Shown here: positions 17,855-27,271 of the stretch, piece after piece | How the letters are laid out: every line of letters begins with the position of its first letter | Numbering within the stretch: position 1 is the stretch's first letter | Source of the DNA: Limnospira fusiformis SAG 85.79 | Lineage (GTDB): Bacteria > Cyanobacteriota > Cyanobacteriia > Cyanobacteriales > Microcoleaceae | Direction: 5' to 3' | Length of the DNA stretch: 64,000 nucleotides | Assembly: GCF_012516315.1 (NCBI RefSeq) | Contig: NZ_CP051185.1 | Coordinates: forward strand, 1,973,403 to 2,037,402 | Position numbers and translations under genes: made by a program | Notes under the pieces: generated by a model | What the model saw: the letters and a program-made list of their open reading frames with translations, nothing else | What the model was told of the DNA's origin: nothing | Database searches by the model: none

Positions 17855-18471
17855 TATATTAATCGGGATGGTGATTGGGTAATACAGCCAGAATTTGGGC
17901 GGGCTGAAAATTTTATTTATGGAGTTGCTAAAGTTGTTAAAGGCGACCAATATTATCTGGTTGATACCAGTGGAAATCTCACGTCAATTGTACCAAATGG
18001 GTTAGGATATTTACAATTTTCTGAGGGATTAGCCCCCTGGGGAACTGGAGAAGGGAAGGTTGGTAATTTGATTCAACCTCTGCGTTATGGTTATGTAGAT
18101 ACTACGGGAAAAACAATTATTCAACCTCAATTTTATGGGGCTGAACCTTTTTCTGAGGGGTTGGCTGTAGTACAGTTAAACGGTCACTACGATTGAGGAA
18201 GCTGGGGGGAAGCAAGTCAAGGAATGCCTCCAGAATCTTTGAGAATTGTTCGCGGGGGGAAATATGGATATATTGCTAAACCTTGAATATCATCTGATGT
18301 TGATGAGATTAAAAGAGTTTTCAGTGGTGATAGCTTCGATAATGCTGAGGGGAGGGTGAGTTAGCAAGAAGGGAAAATACAGTAGTGTGTAGCCAGGGTC
18401 AAGAAATGATGTTGATTGGTGCTAGTTTTAGCTTAAACTATAGTTAAAATTAATTCACATTCGATTAAACA

Positions 18472-18942
18472 ATGGCTATTAACAGGGTTAGAGTCGCTAA
18501 AGATAAAGCAGACCTAGTGCGAGATTTAACCGAATCCGAAAACAAAAGCGGCCCGTTTCAGACCTATGCAGATGTAATAGTATTCGCCGCCTCTGTAGGT
18601 ATCCGCCACCAAAAGCGAGTACCGATTGAGGCTGTTTCTCAGAGAGATCCCGCGCCTATTTCCCTAGAGATATTCATTTCGAGGGGTTATGATTGGGTAA
18701 TTAAACTGATAGCGATCGCCCATACTAAGGACAGCAAAACAATCTCACCTTTTGACCCAGAATTGGAAGCAGAAAGAGTGAAAATTTTTGAAGAATTTGC
18801 CAATGGTGGACTAGAAATTTTACGAGAAGAATTTAGGGGGGCGGTAGATTATGGCGATCGCCTGTTATTATTGCTGATGTCGGAACGCGATCGCTTCAAA
18901 AAACCGGAATCAGAATTTGATCTGAGTCAATTTTTAGGCTAA
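18472..18942 (+). CDS. Dnd system-associated protein 4-like
   Basis: A 156-residue protein matching the pattern of Dnd system-associated protein 4: N-terminal RVRVAKDKADLVRDLTES, then GPFQTYADVIVFAASVGIRHQKRVPIE and FEEFANGGLEILREEF. Members of this family accompany DNA phosphorothioate modification and restriction genes, but their role is not settled. None of the core dndBCDE/dptFGH genes is within this window, so it is an orphan here. The frame is intact and has HIP1 sites, unlike the decayed genes around it. Confidence 0.65.
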   Translation: MAINRVRVAKDKADLVRDLTESENKSGPFQTYADVIVFAASVGIRHQKRVPIEAVSQRDPAPISLEIFISRGYDWVIKLIAIAHTKDSKTISPFDPELEAERVKIFEEFANGGLEILREEFRGAVDYGDRLLLLLMSERDRFKKPESEFDLSQFLG

Positions 18943-18959
18943 TTCAGCGGCGGTCACTC

Positions 18960-20078
18960 TTACCGTTGTATGCTTCTAGGATCGAGGGCATCTCGGAGAC
19001 CATCTCCCAGTAAATTAAATGCTAAAACGGTTAAAATAATCAACAATGCTGGCGGCCAAATTAGCCAAGGTTGTAGCACCAAAATGGAAGCATTAGTAGC
19101 AGAAGAAAGTAAATTCCCCCAGGAAGGATCTGGCTGTTGAATACCCAAGCCAATTAAACTAAGCACGGACTCAGAAATAATAAAACTGGGGATGGTCAGG
19201 GTAGCCGAAATAATCACATAGGTAGCTGTTTGGGGGAGTACATGACGGATAATAGTATAAATTGGTTGAGCCCCCATTACCCTAGCCGCTTGGATAAATT
19301 CGCGTTCTTTAATAGAGAGAACCTGTCCCCGAATGACTCTAGCTAGTCCCGCCCAACTAATAAATGAAATGATAATTACAATTAGTAAAAACCTTTGGGC
19401 GCTGGAAAGTTGGGGAGGAAGGACTGCTGCTAAAGCTACTAATAAATAAAGTCCGGGAATGGTCATTAAAACTTCCACTAATCGCATGGATATAGTATCA
19501 ATCCAGCCACCAAAATAGCCGGAAATTCCCCCAACCAACATACCCAAGGGGAAAGCAATAGCAATTCCGACTAAACCGATACTGAGGCTGATACGACTAC
19601 CAAAAACTAAGCGACTCAACTGATCGCGGGCTTGTTCATCGGTTCCTATGAGGTTAATATAGGCTGGACCCACTACGCCAAAAAGATGAAGGTCAAAGGG
19701 AATTAAACCTAAAATTTTATAGGGGTCTCCTTTGACGAATAACCGCAGAGGAGAAGGTTGTTCCCAGTCTACTATAGTTTGTCTTTGACCTGTTTCAATA
19801 TCAACGGGTCCCTGAGTTGTGGGATAAACATGGAGTCCGATAAATTCTCCTTGAGGGTTGACCCAATGAATTGGGGTGGGGGGTAATAGGGATCCGTCTA
19901 ATTGGGAATTATAGGGATTATAGGGAGCGACAAAATCAGCAGCGATCGCCATAATATAAAACAGAATCAGTATTCCCGCGCCCAATTTTGCCAAGGGATT
20001 TTTTTGTAGTCTTTGCCACCATTTCATAAACTTATTAACCTCACCTGCATATCTATCTATAACATCTGATGTTAGCAT
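18960..20078 (-). CDS. ABC transporter permease, OppC/DppC type
   Basis: A 372-residue inner-membrane permease for peptide or related solutes. An N-terminal helix (NPLAKLGAGILILFYIMAIAADFVAPYNPY) is typical of OppC. A periplasmic insert of about 90 residues follows, then five helices with the coupling loop RGQVLSIKEREFIQAARVMGAQPIYTIIRHVLPQ, the EAA motif that contacts the ATPase. It ends NLLGDGLRDALDPR, the classical OppC end. The start could be ATG at 20078 or at 20027 (MKWWQRLQKNPL). Partner genes are absent from the window, as is common for dispersed cyanobacterial peptide transporters. Confidence 0.9.
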   Translation of the reverse strand: MLTSDVIDRYAGEVNKFMKWWQRLQKNPLAKLGAGILILFYIMAIAADFVAPYNPYNSQLDGSLLPPTPIHWVNPQGEFIGLHVYPTTQGPVDIETGQRQTIVDWEQPSPLRLFVKGDPYKILGLIPFDLHLFGVVGPAYINLIGTDEQARDQLSRLVFGSRISLSIGLVGIAIAFPLGMLVGGISGYFGGWIDTISMRLVEVLMTIPGLYLLVALAAVLPPQLSSAQRFLLIVIIISFISWAGLARVIRGQVLSIKEREFIQAARVMGAQPIYTIIRHVLPQTATYVIISATLTIPSFIISESVLSLIGLGIQQPDPSWGNLLSSATNASILVLQPWLIWPPALLIILTVLAFNLLGDGLRDALDPRSIQR

Positions 20079-20134
20079 AAGAGATTACCGCTGGTGGGGG
20101 TTAATGACATTACAGGTCAATCCCAGCAGCATCT

Positions 20135-20387
20135 TTATCCATTCCCATCATTAGTGATTTCGGAAACCTGTAAGTTAGGAGAGTTGTCGATATCTTGGGG
20201 AAGATTAGTAAAAAAGGAACCGGCTTGGGGTGGTAACTGAGGGTTAAAGATGATTTCAATAATGCTCTTAATTACCCCAGTGATGGGAATAGCTAAAATT
20301 ACTCCTAATAAACCACTAACTTTTCCTCCTAATAAGATGGCTGATCAAATCACTACCGGACTTAATACTGTGAGAATAGTATGACTC
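20135..20387 (-). pseudogene. AI-2E family transporter, C-terminal fragment
   Basis: The last ~84 codons of an AI-2E/PerM-type membrane transporter: LSPVVI, then SAILLGGKVSGLLGVILAIP, the conserved C-terminal helices of this family, then a proline-rich tail. A TGA interrupts it between VVI and SAILL. The N-terminal three quarters are missing because repeat R copy 2 begins at 20388. The break point marks where R or the material beyond it replaced native DNA. Confidence 0.8.
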
Positions 20388-20945
20388 AAACCCCTATCCT
20401 AACTGCGATAATCGGGATTTACTTAACCCAATAGTCGTACCGTCACGCTCAATATGCACTCCATTCAGTCTTAGCATACGGGACGATTGGTGCATATCCT
20501 TTAGCAACAAATCTTAATTATTGACGGGTTAATCAATAAACACAACTTAATCAATCTGTCAAATATCCATACCCTCCCCCCAACCAAACACCGATAGGGT
20601 AACTCCCTTGTGATACCCGTCAATGGCAAGCCTATCGGTTCGTTCCTCACCATTGACTGCTATCACGTCGGTCGCACCCCCAAGAGTGCTTGTTCTGGTT
20701 GGGGGGGGAGGTATGTTTCAAAGTCAACATGATAGCCGTAGGTAGCCATAGAAAGGGACTTATTAATTTATCAATGTACAAAGATATTAGGCTGTCTTTC
20801 TATGGACTAGACCTATAGGTAAACCTATGTGCGATCGCAAAACCTGAACTATCATCTACCGGAACCAACCCGATACCCCTAAACAACTTTTCAACTGGTG
20901 ACAATTACCGAGCAGAAACCGATACCAACATAATCAGTTCACCCC
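20388..20945 (+). repeat. Repeat R, copy 2, uninterrupted
   Basis: About 558 bp running from AAACCCCTATCCT to AATCAGTTCACCCC, the only copy here without an insertion. It contains the same nested inverted repeats as copy 1: a long CATACC-CCCCCCAACC/GGTTGGGG-GAGGTATG stem near 20568-20714 enclosing CCGATAGG/CCTATCGG and GTGATA-GTCAATGG/CCATTGAC-TATCAC arms. It has no coding frame that I believe. Its left end abuts the truncated AI-2E gene, its right end the phage-like region. Confidence 0.8.
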
Positions 20946-21021
20946 TATGTTATTGCCTATCAATAAATGCCAAAATCAACAATAACAGTTATCAATAACA
21001 TCACCTCTAGTATGATTATAC

Positions 21022-21378
21022 TCATTGCATTAATCTCCAAAAATAAAGGGTAAACCATTTAATCCTCTCCAAGGGTTCAAAGATTGCGTAAAAATTACTA
21101 TATGGTGGTGATTCAATTATTTGATATTCATTTAGCCAAATAGTTTCACGTTTAACCATCATATTCTGCTTCATATCATTGTATGTGTAAAATTTTAACC
21201 ATCCTGCCATTTTCCCATAAATAGAAACTTGGTCTGCATCAAATAATATCCTCACAAATTTGCTACCTGATATATCTGGCAATCGTTTACTTCCGTGTGC
21301 TGTATCATCCTCTTTGAGTAAGTATTGGTTGTAAGCTAAAAACCAATTAGTTTCAGATATATCATATTTGTTAGACAT
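21022..21378 (-). CDS. Hypothetical protein next to tail fibre
   Basis: A 118-residue protein rich in aromatic residues (WLKFYTYNDM, IIESPPYSNFYAIFEPLERIKWFTLYFW). I do not recognise the family. It overlaps the end of the tail-fibre gene by about 40 bases, in keeping with a compact phage-like operon, and could be a fibre chaperone or tail accessory protein; this is only a guess from position. No signal peptide. Frame intact. Confidence 0.5.
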   Translation of the reverse strand: MSNKYDISETNWFLAYNQYLLKEDDTAHGSKRLPDISGSKFVRILFDADQVSIYGKMAGWLKFYTYNDMKQNMMVKRETIWLNEYQIIESPPYSNFYAIFEPLERIKWFTLYFWRLMQ

Positions 21379-22626
21379 GATCTCACCTGCTTGATTACAT
21401 TATCGTTATCCGTGTCACACCATAAATCACCTACACTTAAACCGATAGGGCTTGTCGGTAAATTACTGATCTTACCATTTGTAGATGCTGTGGGTTTACC
21501 TAGTGCGTCTAATTTTTGAGATAATTCTTGAATCCCTGCCACTAATAAAGGAACTAATTTTTCATAAAGAATCGTCAGATAATCTATTTTTTTGTCGTCA
21601 ACTTCAGGGCTATCTGTGTGGTCATTTTGAACCACTTAAACTGCATCGGGGTAGTGCTCTTGAACTTCTTGTGCGATTAAACCGATTTTAGTTTATTGTG
21701 TAGAAAATCCATGGCTGCTAACTCATTATATTTAAATTTAATTAAATATAATTTTTGAAGTCAATCTAAGCTATTAATACTCTCATTAAAAACTGTTGTA
21801 AATCTCATATCCGAAGAACCTTTAACATAATCTCCACTATCGTTAATCAAAGATACGTTTGTGCCTCCTACTCTAAATCTAGTATGTACTCCAGATGATG
21901 AAAGAGTTGAGTGCTTCATAAAATATGTCTGCCCGTTATATAAGTGTATTGCATATCTATCGCTAGGAGCACCTCGCCAAACATTACTTTCAAGAAAATT
22001 AATACCATGATATATAAATACTCTAGGATTAGCCTCTGCTTCAAGTCGCATAGAATAATTTCCCTGATGAGAAAACGCCCAGCTATTTCCTCCAACTCTA
22101 CTATTTAGTACTAAACTTGCCGAACCAGCAGTAGACCCTATCCGGCGTATGTCAAACCCCCTCCAAACATTAAAATTAATAAGCATATTTTTATCAAAAC
22201 AACTTTCATTATTTAAAAAATATACGGGATTATTTATTATGTTAAATGTTTTAATTCCTGTGAAAGTGTGATTGCCTGTAGTTCTTACTACAGTTGAATC
22301 TACATTAATTGTTCTATTAGCTGCTAATGTTCCTCCTCCTGATAAACCATCTCCTGCGGTTAATGTAATGTTTGAATGTGTATGCTCTGATGGAGTAAAC
22401 GTTGTCGGTTTACTTGTAACTTCAGACCAAGTAGCCACCTGGTTGCGGTAGCAGGCGCACTACTGATGTCGCCCCATATATGACCGTGACCGGATGGCGC
22501 GAAATTAGTATTTGAGTCAATAACTGCTTGTATCCGTTCATTAGTTAAATACAGATTAACTTCAGCTTCTGGCAAGTCATCGGTTGATTGCCCAAATTTA
22601 CTAGAGTAAATATTGAAATTAGTCAT
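21336..22626 (-). pseudogene. Phage tail-fibre-like protein with S74-type C-terminus, broken
   Basis: A fibre protein of about 420 codons. The N-terminal part includes HGHIWGDISSAPATATRW; after a frameshift near 22430 it continues ATWSEVTSKP..HTHSNITLTAGDGLSGGGTLA, typical of phage fibres. The C-terminal part resembles the self-cleaving chaperone domain (peptidase S74): LQKLYLIKFKYNE, KIGLIAQEVQEHYPDAV, LTILYEKLVPLLVAGIQELSQKLDAL. Breaks: TGA at 21761, a frameshift near 21705, TAA at 21693 and 21636. It would have formed a receptor-binding trimer. It is clearly phage-derived and non-functional as read. Confidence 0.75.
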
Positions 22627-22667
22627 AATAAAGATTCCGAAAAAAGGGGGGATTATCCCCCAACTAT

Positions 22668-23018
22668 TTAATCTACAGTGACCAGCTCAACCAAGGTCAC
22701 TGAAATATCAGCAACTGATTCGGCAATAGCTTGTAGTTTACTAGCGCCAATAGTGAGCATAACAGTATCACCCGGCTTCACAGAAAATGCGGCATTAGCT
22801 ACGGTATTTTTTGTGGGTTCTAAGATGAAATGAACGGGTACATTAGACCGATTTTTGATAAATACATTACGCCCGTTTGTGTTAGCATTTACTGCCACTA
22901 ATTCGGCAACTGTATTAGCCGTTAAACTAATAGCGGTTGTAACGGGAGTACCCGGTATCTTAGCAGTAATATTGAGAGTGTCTAAATTTAGAGCGCTACT
23001 ATAAACCGAAAAACTCAT
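22668..23018 (-). CDS. Small beta-rich structural-like protein
   Basis: About 116 residues from ATG at 23018, with GGAGG nine bases upstream; a GTG two codons earlier is less well spaced. The sequence is beta-rich and low in charge (ITAKIPGTPVTTAISLTANTVAE, NGRNVFIKNRSNVPVHFILEPTKN, GDTVMLTIGASKL). It resembles small virion or tail accessory proteins, but I cannot name a family. It lies just upstream of the fibre gene in the same direction. Confidence 0.5.
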   Translation of the reverse strand: MSFSVYSSALNLDTLNITAKIPGTPVTTAISLTANTVAELVAVNANTNGRNVFIKNRSNVPVHFILEPTKNTVANAAFSVKPGDTVMLTIGASKLQAIAESVADISVTLVELVTVD

Positions 23019-23054
23019 AATCACCTACCTCCTAAATAATTCCATTGTAGCCGG

Positions 23055-23645
23055 TTAGTAAGTGATTGTCTGCTCTAACCCGACAATCTGCGAAACACTA
23101 TCCTCTGTTATCCCGTAGATACTAGCAGTAGATTTTAACTCGTCATCCCATGCAGTGTTAGGCGGTAGCCATAAACATTGACCTGGTATGCAATTGCTGA
23201 TGTGTCCATGACTAAACCAAACCCCAACGCTACCCGTGTTCTGTAGGTGTAAGCGATATCTCTAAGTATTGGCTGCGCGGATAAGTGTAGGGGTATTACC
23301 TACGGAAATCCCAAAATTTTCGGGTTGAGTTAATGATGGTGTTTTGGGTAAGGTATCAAGTTGGTATTCTGCCATACCAAAAATATTAATTGAATCATTA
23401 TTGTGTAATTGATTTAAACATCTAGCTTGTCATACAGAATGTGAATCTATAGCTAATCCTTCTGTCTGATTGGTAATCAATTCGATTAATAAATTTTCGG
23501 TATGGATTCCCCCATAATAAGGGAGTTTTATGATACCTAGATTTAACCCGTTTTCTGTGGCTAGGTTCCCATCAAATATCTGTAAGTCTATAGAACCTTG
23601 TAACACATCTTGTTTCTTAAACGAATAAACACATTGCCAGAATGG
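23055..23645 (-). pseudogene. Phage-like gene, two in-frame stops
   Basis: A single 197-codon frame with TGA at 23430 (SHSV*QARCLNQL) and TAG at 23262 (RAANT*RYRLHLQN). In between is good coding sequence: QGSIDLQIFDGN, ENLLIELITNQTEGLAIDSHS, LTQPENFGISVGNTP, GVWFSHGHISNCIPGQC. Trp or Gln/Arg would fit at each stop. The upstream limit is unclear, because the frame starts at a stop (23646) without a good ATG and overlaps the opposing gene start, which suggests a rearrangement junction near 23640. Function unknown; position suggests a virion protein. Confidence 0.55.
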
Positions 23646-23648
23646 CTA

Positions 23649-24089
23649 ATGTACAGATTTGACATAGATGACGAAAGATGGGGTGAATTTGAAGTTAAAG
23701 TAGAGATTGATGATGTCAATCTCATGACCAAAGCCGAAGAAAAAGCCGAAATCAAATTACCTAACTTAGCTGAATCAATTGCTGAAATATTTGGTATGGT
23801 AATGGAAATTGCTATCTCTCATCAGGTTACAAAAAACGCTGTTTTAACGGCGTTACATGAAGCAGGTTTGGCTCATGCTGCCGCTTTTAAAGCTGGTAGG
23901 AAAGTATCTGAAATAATTGATGATTTGGGATTCGCTACCGAGGAAAAATATGAAACAATTAAAACAGCATTTACCCCGGAGGCTGATAATTTTGAGGAGC
24001 TACTGGGACCCAATGAAAGCAAAATTAAGATTACCAACCAGAAGGATGCAAAAGAAACATTACAAACAACATTAAATCAAATTCAATAA
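23649..24089 (+). CDS. Hypothetical phage-like protein
   Basis: About 146 residues from ATG at 23649 (MYRFDIDDERWGEF); the frame is open back to TTG at 23610, but that stretch overlaps the opposing broken gene. The protein is acidic with long helices (AEEKAEIKLPNLAESIAEIF, VTKNAVLTALHEAGLAHAAAFKAG). No known family recognised. It heads a plus-strand series of virion-like or membrane-like genes, opposite in direction to the fibre genes on its left. No clear ribosome binding site. Confidence 0.45.
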   Translation: MYRFDIDDERWGEFEVKVEIDDVNLMTKAEEKAEIKLPNLAESIAEIFGMVMEIAISHQVTKNAVLTALHEAGLAHAAAFKAGRKVSEIIDDLGFATEEKYETIKTAFTPEADNFEELLGPNESKIKITNQKDAKETLQTTLNQIQ

Positions 24090-24121
24090 ATATTTGCTTA
24101 CGCGCTCAAGGTACTTTACAG

Positions 24122-24313
24122 GTGAACAGTAATGACCCAGCAAAAGACATATTAGCCGATTTAACGCGGTTATATGATTCAATGAAAAAACAGGATGATA
24201 TCAGAGAAGAGGAAACCGAAAAAGTACAAGAATTACTGAAAAAAGACTTTCCTGATATCAAGATAGAAACCGAATTGATTGATGGCGATAACCCACTAAG
24301 AGGGACTTTGTAA
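24122..24313 (+). CDS. Small acidic hypothetical protein
   Basis: A 63-residue protein from GTG at 24122. It is acidic and helical (DILADLTRLYDSMKKQ, EEETEKVQELLKKDF). Its stop TAA overlaps the next ATG (TAATG at 24311-24315), which suggests translational coupling to the large broken gene that follows. The family is unknown. The frame is also open upstream into the end of the preceding gene, so the start is uncertain. Confidence 0.45.
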   Translation: MNSNDPAKDILADLTRLYDSMKKQDDIREEETEKVQELLKKDFPDIKIETELIDGDNPLRGTL

Positions 24314-25977
24314 TGGTTGCCAGAAGTGCAAGAATGCTAAGGAGTACTCGTAGCTTGTCTAGTCGTCAAACCCGTAGCAGTATAGGTAGAAATGGCGTTA
24401 GACAAGTTAATTTAGCCCAAAGAACATCTACCCAGGAAATGGGTTGGTTTGGCAAATTATGAGCCAAATTTACTGGTAAAGTTGTTGAATGGGGCAAAAG
24501 TTTTGGAGGTTGGCTATGGGAAGGAATTACTAAGTTTTTATCTAACTTTAGCTTTGAGAAAGTAGCGAGATTTATTACCTCTAATTGGGACAGCTTTGGG
24601 AATTTTAATGGGAATATTAGCGATAGTGATATTGATAGAAACATCCCAAATATTGCCGGACAATTTATAACCACCACGGCTGGGTTTTTAGGTAATATGG
24701 CTGGGAAATTAGTATGTGGTGTTTTACCAGTAGCAGGTCTTGCATTTATCAATAAAGCGGCTGCTATGCACGTAGCATTAAGCAAGGGGCCTGAAATGCT
24801 TATGGAAGTATCTACAGCATTCGGTTCATGCGTTAAACAGTCATTTAACATGGCTATGAAAGCAATAGCATGGACGTTATTTAAACACGGTAGATGGGTT
24901 GTTAAAATGTTTTTAACAAAAAGCCCAACAACACTAGCAAGGTCTATTGTTTAAATGGTTCCTGGTGGTAAAGGAACGATTGAAAAATGGGGTGAAGAAA
25001 AAGGTGAAGAATGGTCTTTGGGAAAACAGAGAAGGGAAGCTAGGGAGAAATTACCAGAAAAATATGATGGAAATATAAACACTATTTGGAACCAAGACAG
25101 TTCCGAGGAATTCGGGGATGAGTTTAGCGAGAACTGTAAAGAAGCTATCATCTTAGTCGCTCAAGGTTTAGATGAATATATGGCACTGCAAAGAATAGAA
25201 GAAAATAGATAACAACAATTAGTTAATGCTGTAGTATAAGCTGGTGGAGAAAGATTCAGACTTGTGTCATCTTTGAGAAATTTGCCGGAAAATGTTGCGA
25301 GTACATTGGCTCAAACTGAAATACTAGGGAATAGGGATATAGGTCAATTTATGGGGTCAGGTGATTTTCGGGAAATCAGTACGTCAGCTAATCTTAAAAT
25401 ACAGTTAACTTTGGTTTTGTACAACTACGAAAAACCACCATACTGGACTAAAGATAGGCGGTCAACACTGCCAAAAACTCAAATAGAGTTACCGTCGGTT
25501 AGTAGGGATAAAATTACATGGGATAGGTGACAAAGGATATTTACTCAACCCAGTAAATCAGCATTTACTAAAGGGAATATTAAGGTTACTTGTACTATGA
25601 GTAATGGCAGAAGATTTGCGTTTTTTATGAATGAATCTAGTCAAAATGAGGCAGAAAATATCTGTAAACAATTAGTTGATTTAACTGACGCTAAAATCGT
25701 GTATCCTATTACCTTCGAGGAAAGAAAAGGTTTTGGCGGTAGGGAAAATGCGAAAAGAATTAAAGAGAGCAAAATGTATATCAGTGAAGTGAAAATACTT
25801 AACTGGGAATTAATTGATAAATTTGAACAAGCTAAAATCGACTTAGGTGAAGGTAGTGTCTTGGCGATGTATCAGGACCCTAGAAAAACCAAAGTCAAAA
25901 TTCCTCTACATTTCCAGAGAAAACCTAGTTGGGTTGATAATGTCATACGGAAAGCTACGAGGACATCGTTAGAGTGA
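24313..25977 (+). pseudogene. Large membrane-associated element protein, five in-frame stops
   Basis: One unbroken 554-codon frame interrupted only by TGA 24460, TAA 24952, TAA 25210, TAA 25237 and TGA 25528, with no frameshift. Trp or Gln fits each gap (GWFGKL*AKFTG, ENR*QQLVNAVV*AGGERF, TWDR*QRIF). The basic N-terminus (ARSARMLRSTRSLSSRQTR) is followed by hydrophobic segments (FITTTAGFLGNMAGKLVCGVLPVAGLAFI as a continuous region), then an acidic helical part and a soluble C-terminal half. I do not recognise it. Its size, position and coupling suggest a central virion or transfer protein of this element. Confidence 0.6.
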
Positions 25978-26212
25978 AAAACTGGAAATCAACCCCCAAC
26001 TACAACCTAATCATTGAGTCATATCAGTCACTAACTATCATCCACGATGAAAGAGATTACCAACATACTTAGACATGGTTAAACTGGTAGTTAGCGTAAT
26101 GTTGGTATTGGTAGCGTACCGTCGCGTTTAACTCAAAAGCTGCTACATATATGTAGCTTCTGTTGAAAGAACCATAGCAGCCACAATCAGCAAATACACT
26201 GCTATAGTCTAG
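25974..26212 (+). pseudogene. Decayed small gene with clustered amber stops
   Basis: GTG at 25974 overlaps the previous stop (GTGA). It reads VKNWKSTPNYNLIIESYQSL, then meets TAG 26070, TAG 26088, TAA 26097 and TAG 26112 in a Trp-rich stretch (TWLNW, CWYW). After a frame change near 26135 it continues IYVASVERTIAATISKYTAIV to a TAG at 26210. It looks like former coding sequence now riddled with nonsense codons. A 16-bp perfect palindrome GCTACATATATGTAGC lies at 26142-26157. Function unknown. Confidence 0.4.
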
Positions 26213-26238
26213 GTATTGAATAAAATCAAGGTGAGATT

Positions 26239-26484
26239 ATGGCTACTAAGAAAACGCTAGGCGCTGCGACACTGGAAAACCAATTACTTGAAATTATTGA
26301 GCCAACCCAACGAATGCAATCTACTGCAAGTAATAATCCTGATGGTGCAACCGTAGTCACTGCTTATACCCGAAATATGGCTACAGGTCTCGTAACTGTT
26401 TCATTGTCAATTCCAACAGACGATGTTTTAGACCCTACTGACGGCAGTATTGATGTAATAGCTACAGAGCTATTTGTTGATTAA
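26239..26484 (+). CDS. Small conserved-looking element protein
   Basis: An 81-residue protein with a strong ribosome binding site (AAGGTGAG) before ATG 26239. Sequence: MATKKTLGAATLENQLLEI, then a beta-rich part (NMATGLVTVSLSIPTDDV) and an acidic end. No family recognised. It lies before the 215-codon gene below and could be a small structural subunit. The frame is intact and its Thr/Ala-rich make-up resembles virion proteins, but this is only suggestive. Confidence 0.5.
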   Translation: MATKKTLGAATLENQLLEIIEPTQRMQSTASNNPDGATVVTAYTRNMATGLVTVSLSIPTDDVLDPTDGSIDVIATELFVD

Positions 26485-26561
26485 TGGATATCGGGTAGGC
26501 GCTAATATCATCGTTTTACCTACCCTGATTTAGACAATTTAGAAAAAAGGAAACTGATATC

Positions 26562-27209
26562 ATGCCTTTAGCTGACGCATGGAACAAATACAAAGATGAT
26601 TGGATAGCAAACTTAGCAACAGCCAAGGGTCCACACCTAGGCAGAAGTTTAGTAGTTGAAGTTCCAGTGGATGCAACTTCAAAAATAGGCGTACCTATGC
26701 CTATGCTTTTACTCCACATTTTAAGTGGAAGTTCAGTAACTAATGAGCCAGCCAATGTTAGGGAATTAACCATTTGGAGACCACCTGTTAGCAATACTTC
26801 CACGCCTAATGCTAACAGACGTAATATCCTAAGAGGAACTCGAGTAAGAGCATACAAGAAGTCTGAATACACCCGCTTCTTTGTTGAGGCTCCGGTTAAT
26901 CCTGGCTAGTGGCGTAAATACACCCAAACACGGGTAGGCGAAAAAATACTGAGATTTATCAGTATTAAAGCACCTCCTATCGTTTCTGTTAGTGGCTTGT
27001 TATATGTATTTGCTCACTATTTTACTATCAAGCCAGCATCATTAAGAACCTATAACAGTATGTTCAGAATTCCTAGCAGCGATGGGCTTGCCCTAGCTAA
27101 CCTGGGTGAATTAACTGTTGAGAGAAGTGAAGCACCAAACCAAGTACAGGGTGAACTTTTCGCTGATGCTCCTGTTAGCAGCGAAGGCAATAAGAGTGTG
27201 AAAAAATAA
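26562..27209 (+). pseudogene. Possible coat-like protein with one amber codon
   Basis: A 215-codon frame with a single TAG at 26907-26909 (EAPVNPG*WRKYT, Gln or Trp plausible). It has AAAAGGAAA upstream of ATG. The protein is beta-rich and basic (GRSLVVEVPVDATSKIG, ILRGTRVRAYKKSEYTRFFVEAP, ILRFISIKAPPIVSVSG, SLRTYNSMFRIPSSDG). I do not know the family; the composition would suit a virion coat protein. It is the last gene before a terminator at 27240, so it closes the plus-strand virion-like group. Suppression of the amber codon would give the whole protein. Confidence 0.5.
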
Positions 27210-27239
27210 ATCAGCATCAAAAAGTAGACAAAGAGAATT

Positions 27240-27271
27240 GACCACTATATAAAAAAATAGTGGTCTTTTGT
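27240..27271 (+). terminator. Rho-independent terminator
   Basis: Perfect 9-bp stem GACCACTAT/ATAGTGGTC with an A-rich loop followed by TTTTGTTT. It closes the virion-like gene group upstream. Confidence 0.85.

Larger units (their letters stand above)
15731..18286 (+). pseudogene. SLH-domain/WG-repeat protein, broken by stops and an IS
   Basis: One original gene in one frame. Residues 1-180 are three S-layer homology motifs (GYPDGTFRPNAPVTRAEFA; CYPDGTFRPQQPIPR; RQLKPNQNATRGEIAAFLC). WG repeats follow (KSGYIDREGR, KWGYINKSGDW, EWGYIDREGN). A TAA at 16193-16195 replaces what is normally Asn or Gln in NYPxVRQLKPN. An IS630-type element at 16822-17854 splits a WG repeat; the frame resumes as YINRDGDWVIQPEF. 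A TGA at 18194 follows. The ancestor would have been a cell-envelope protein of about 500 residues. Confidence 0.85.
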
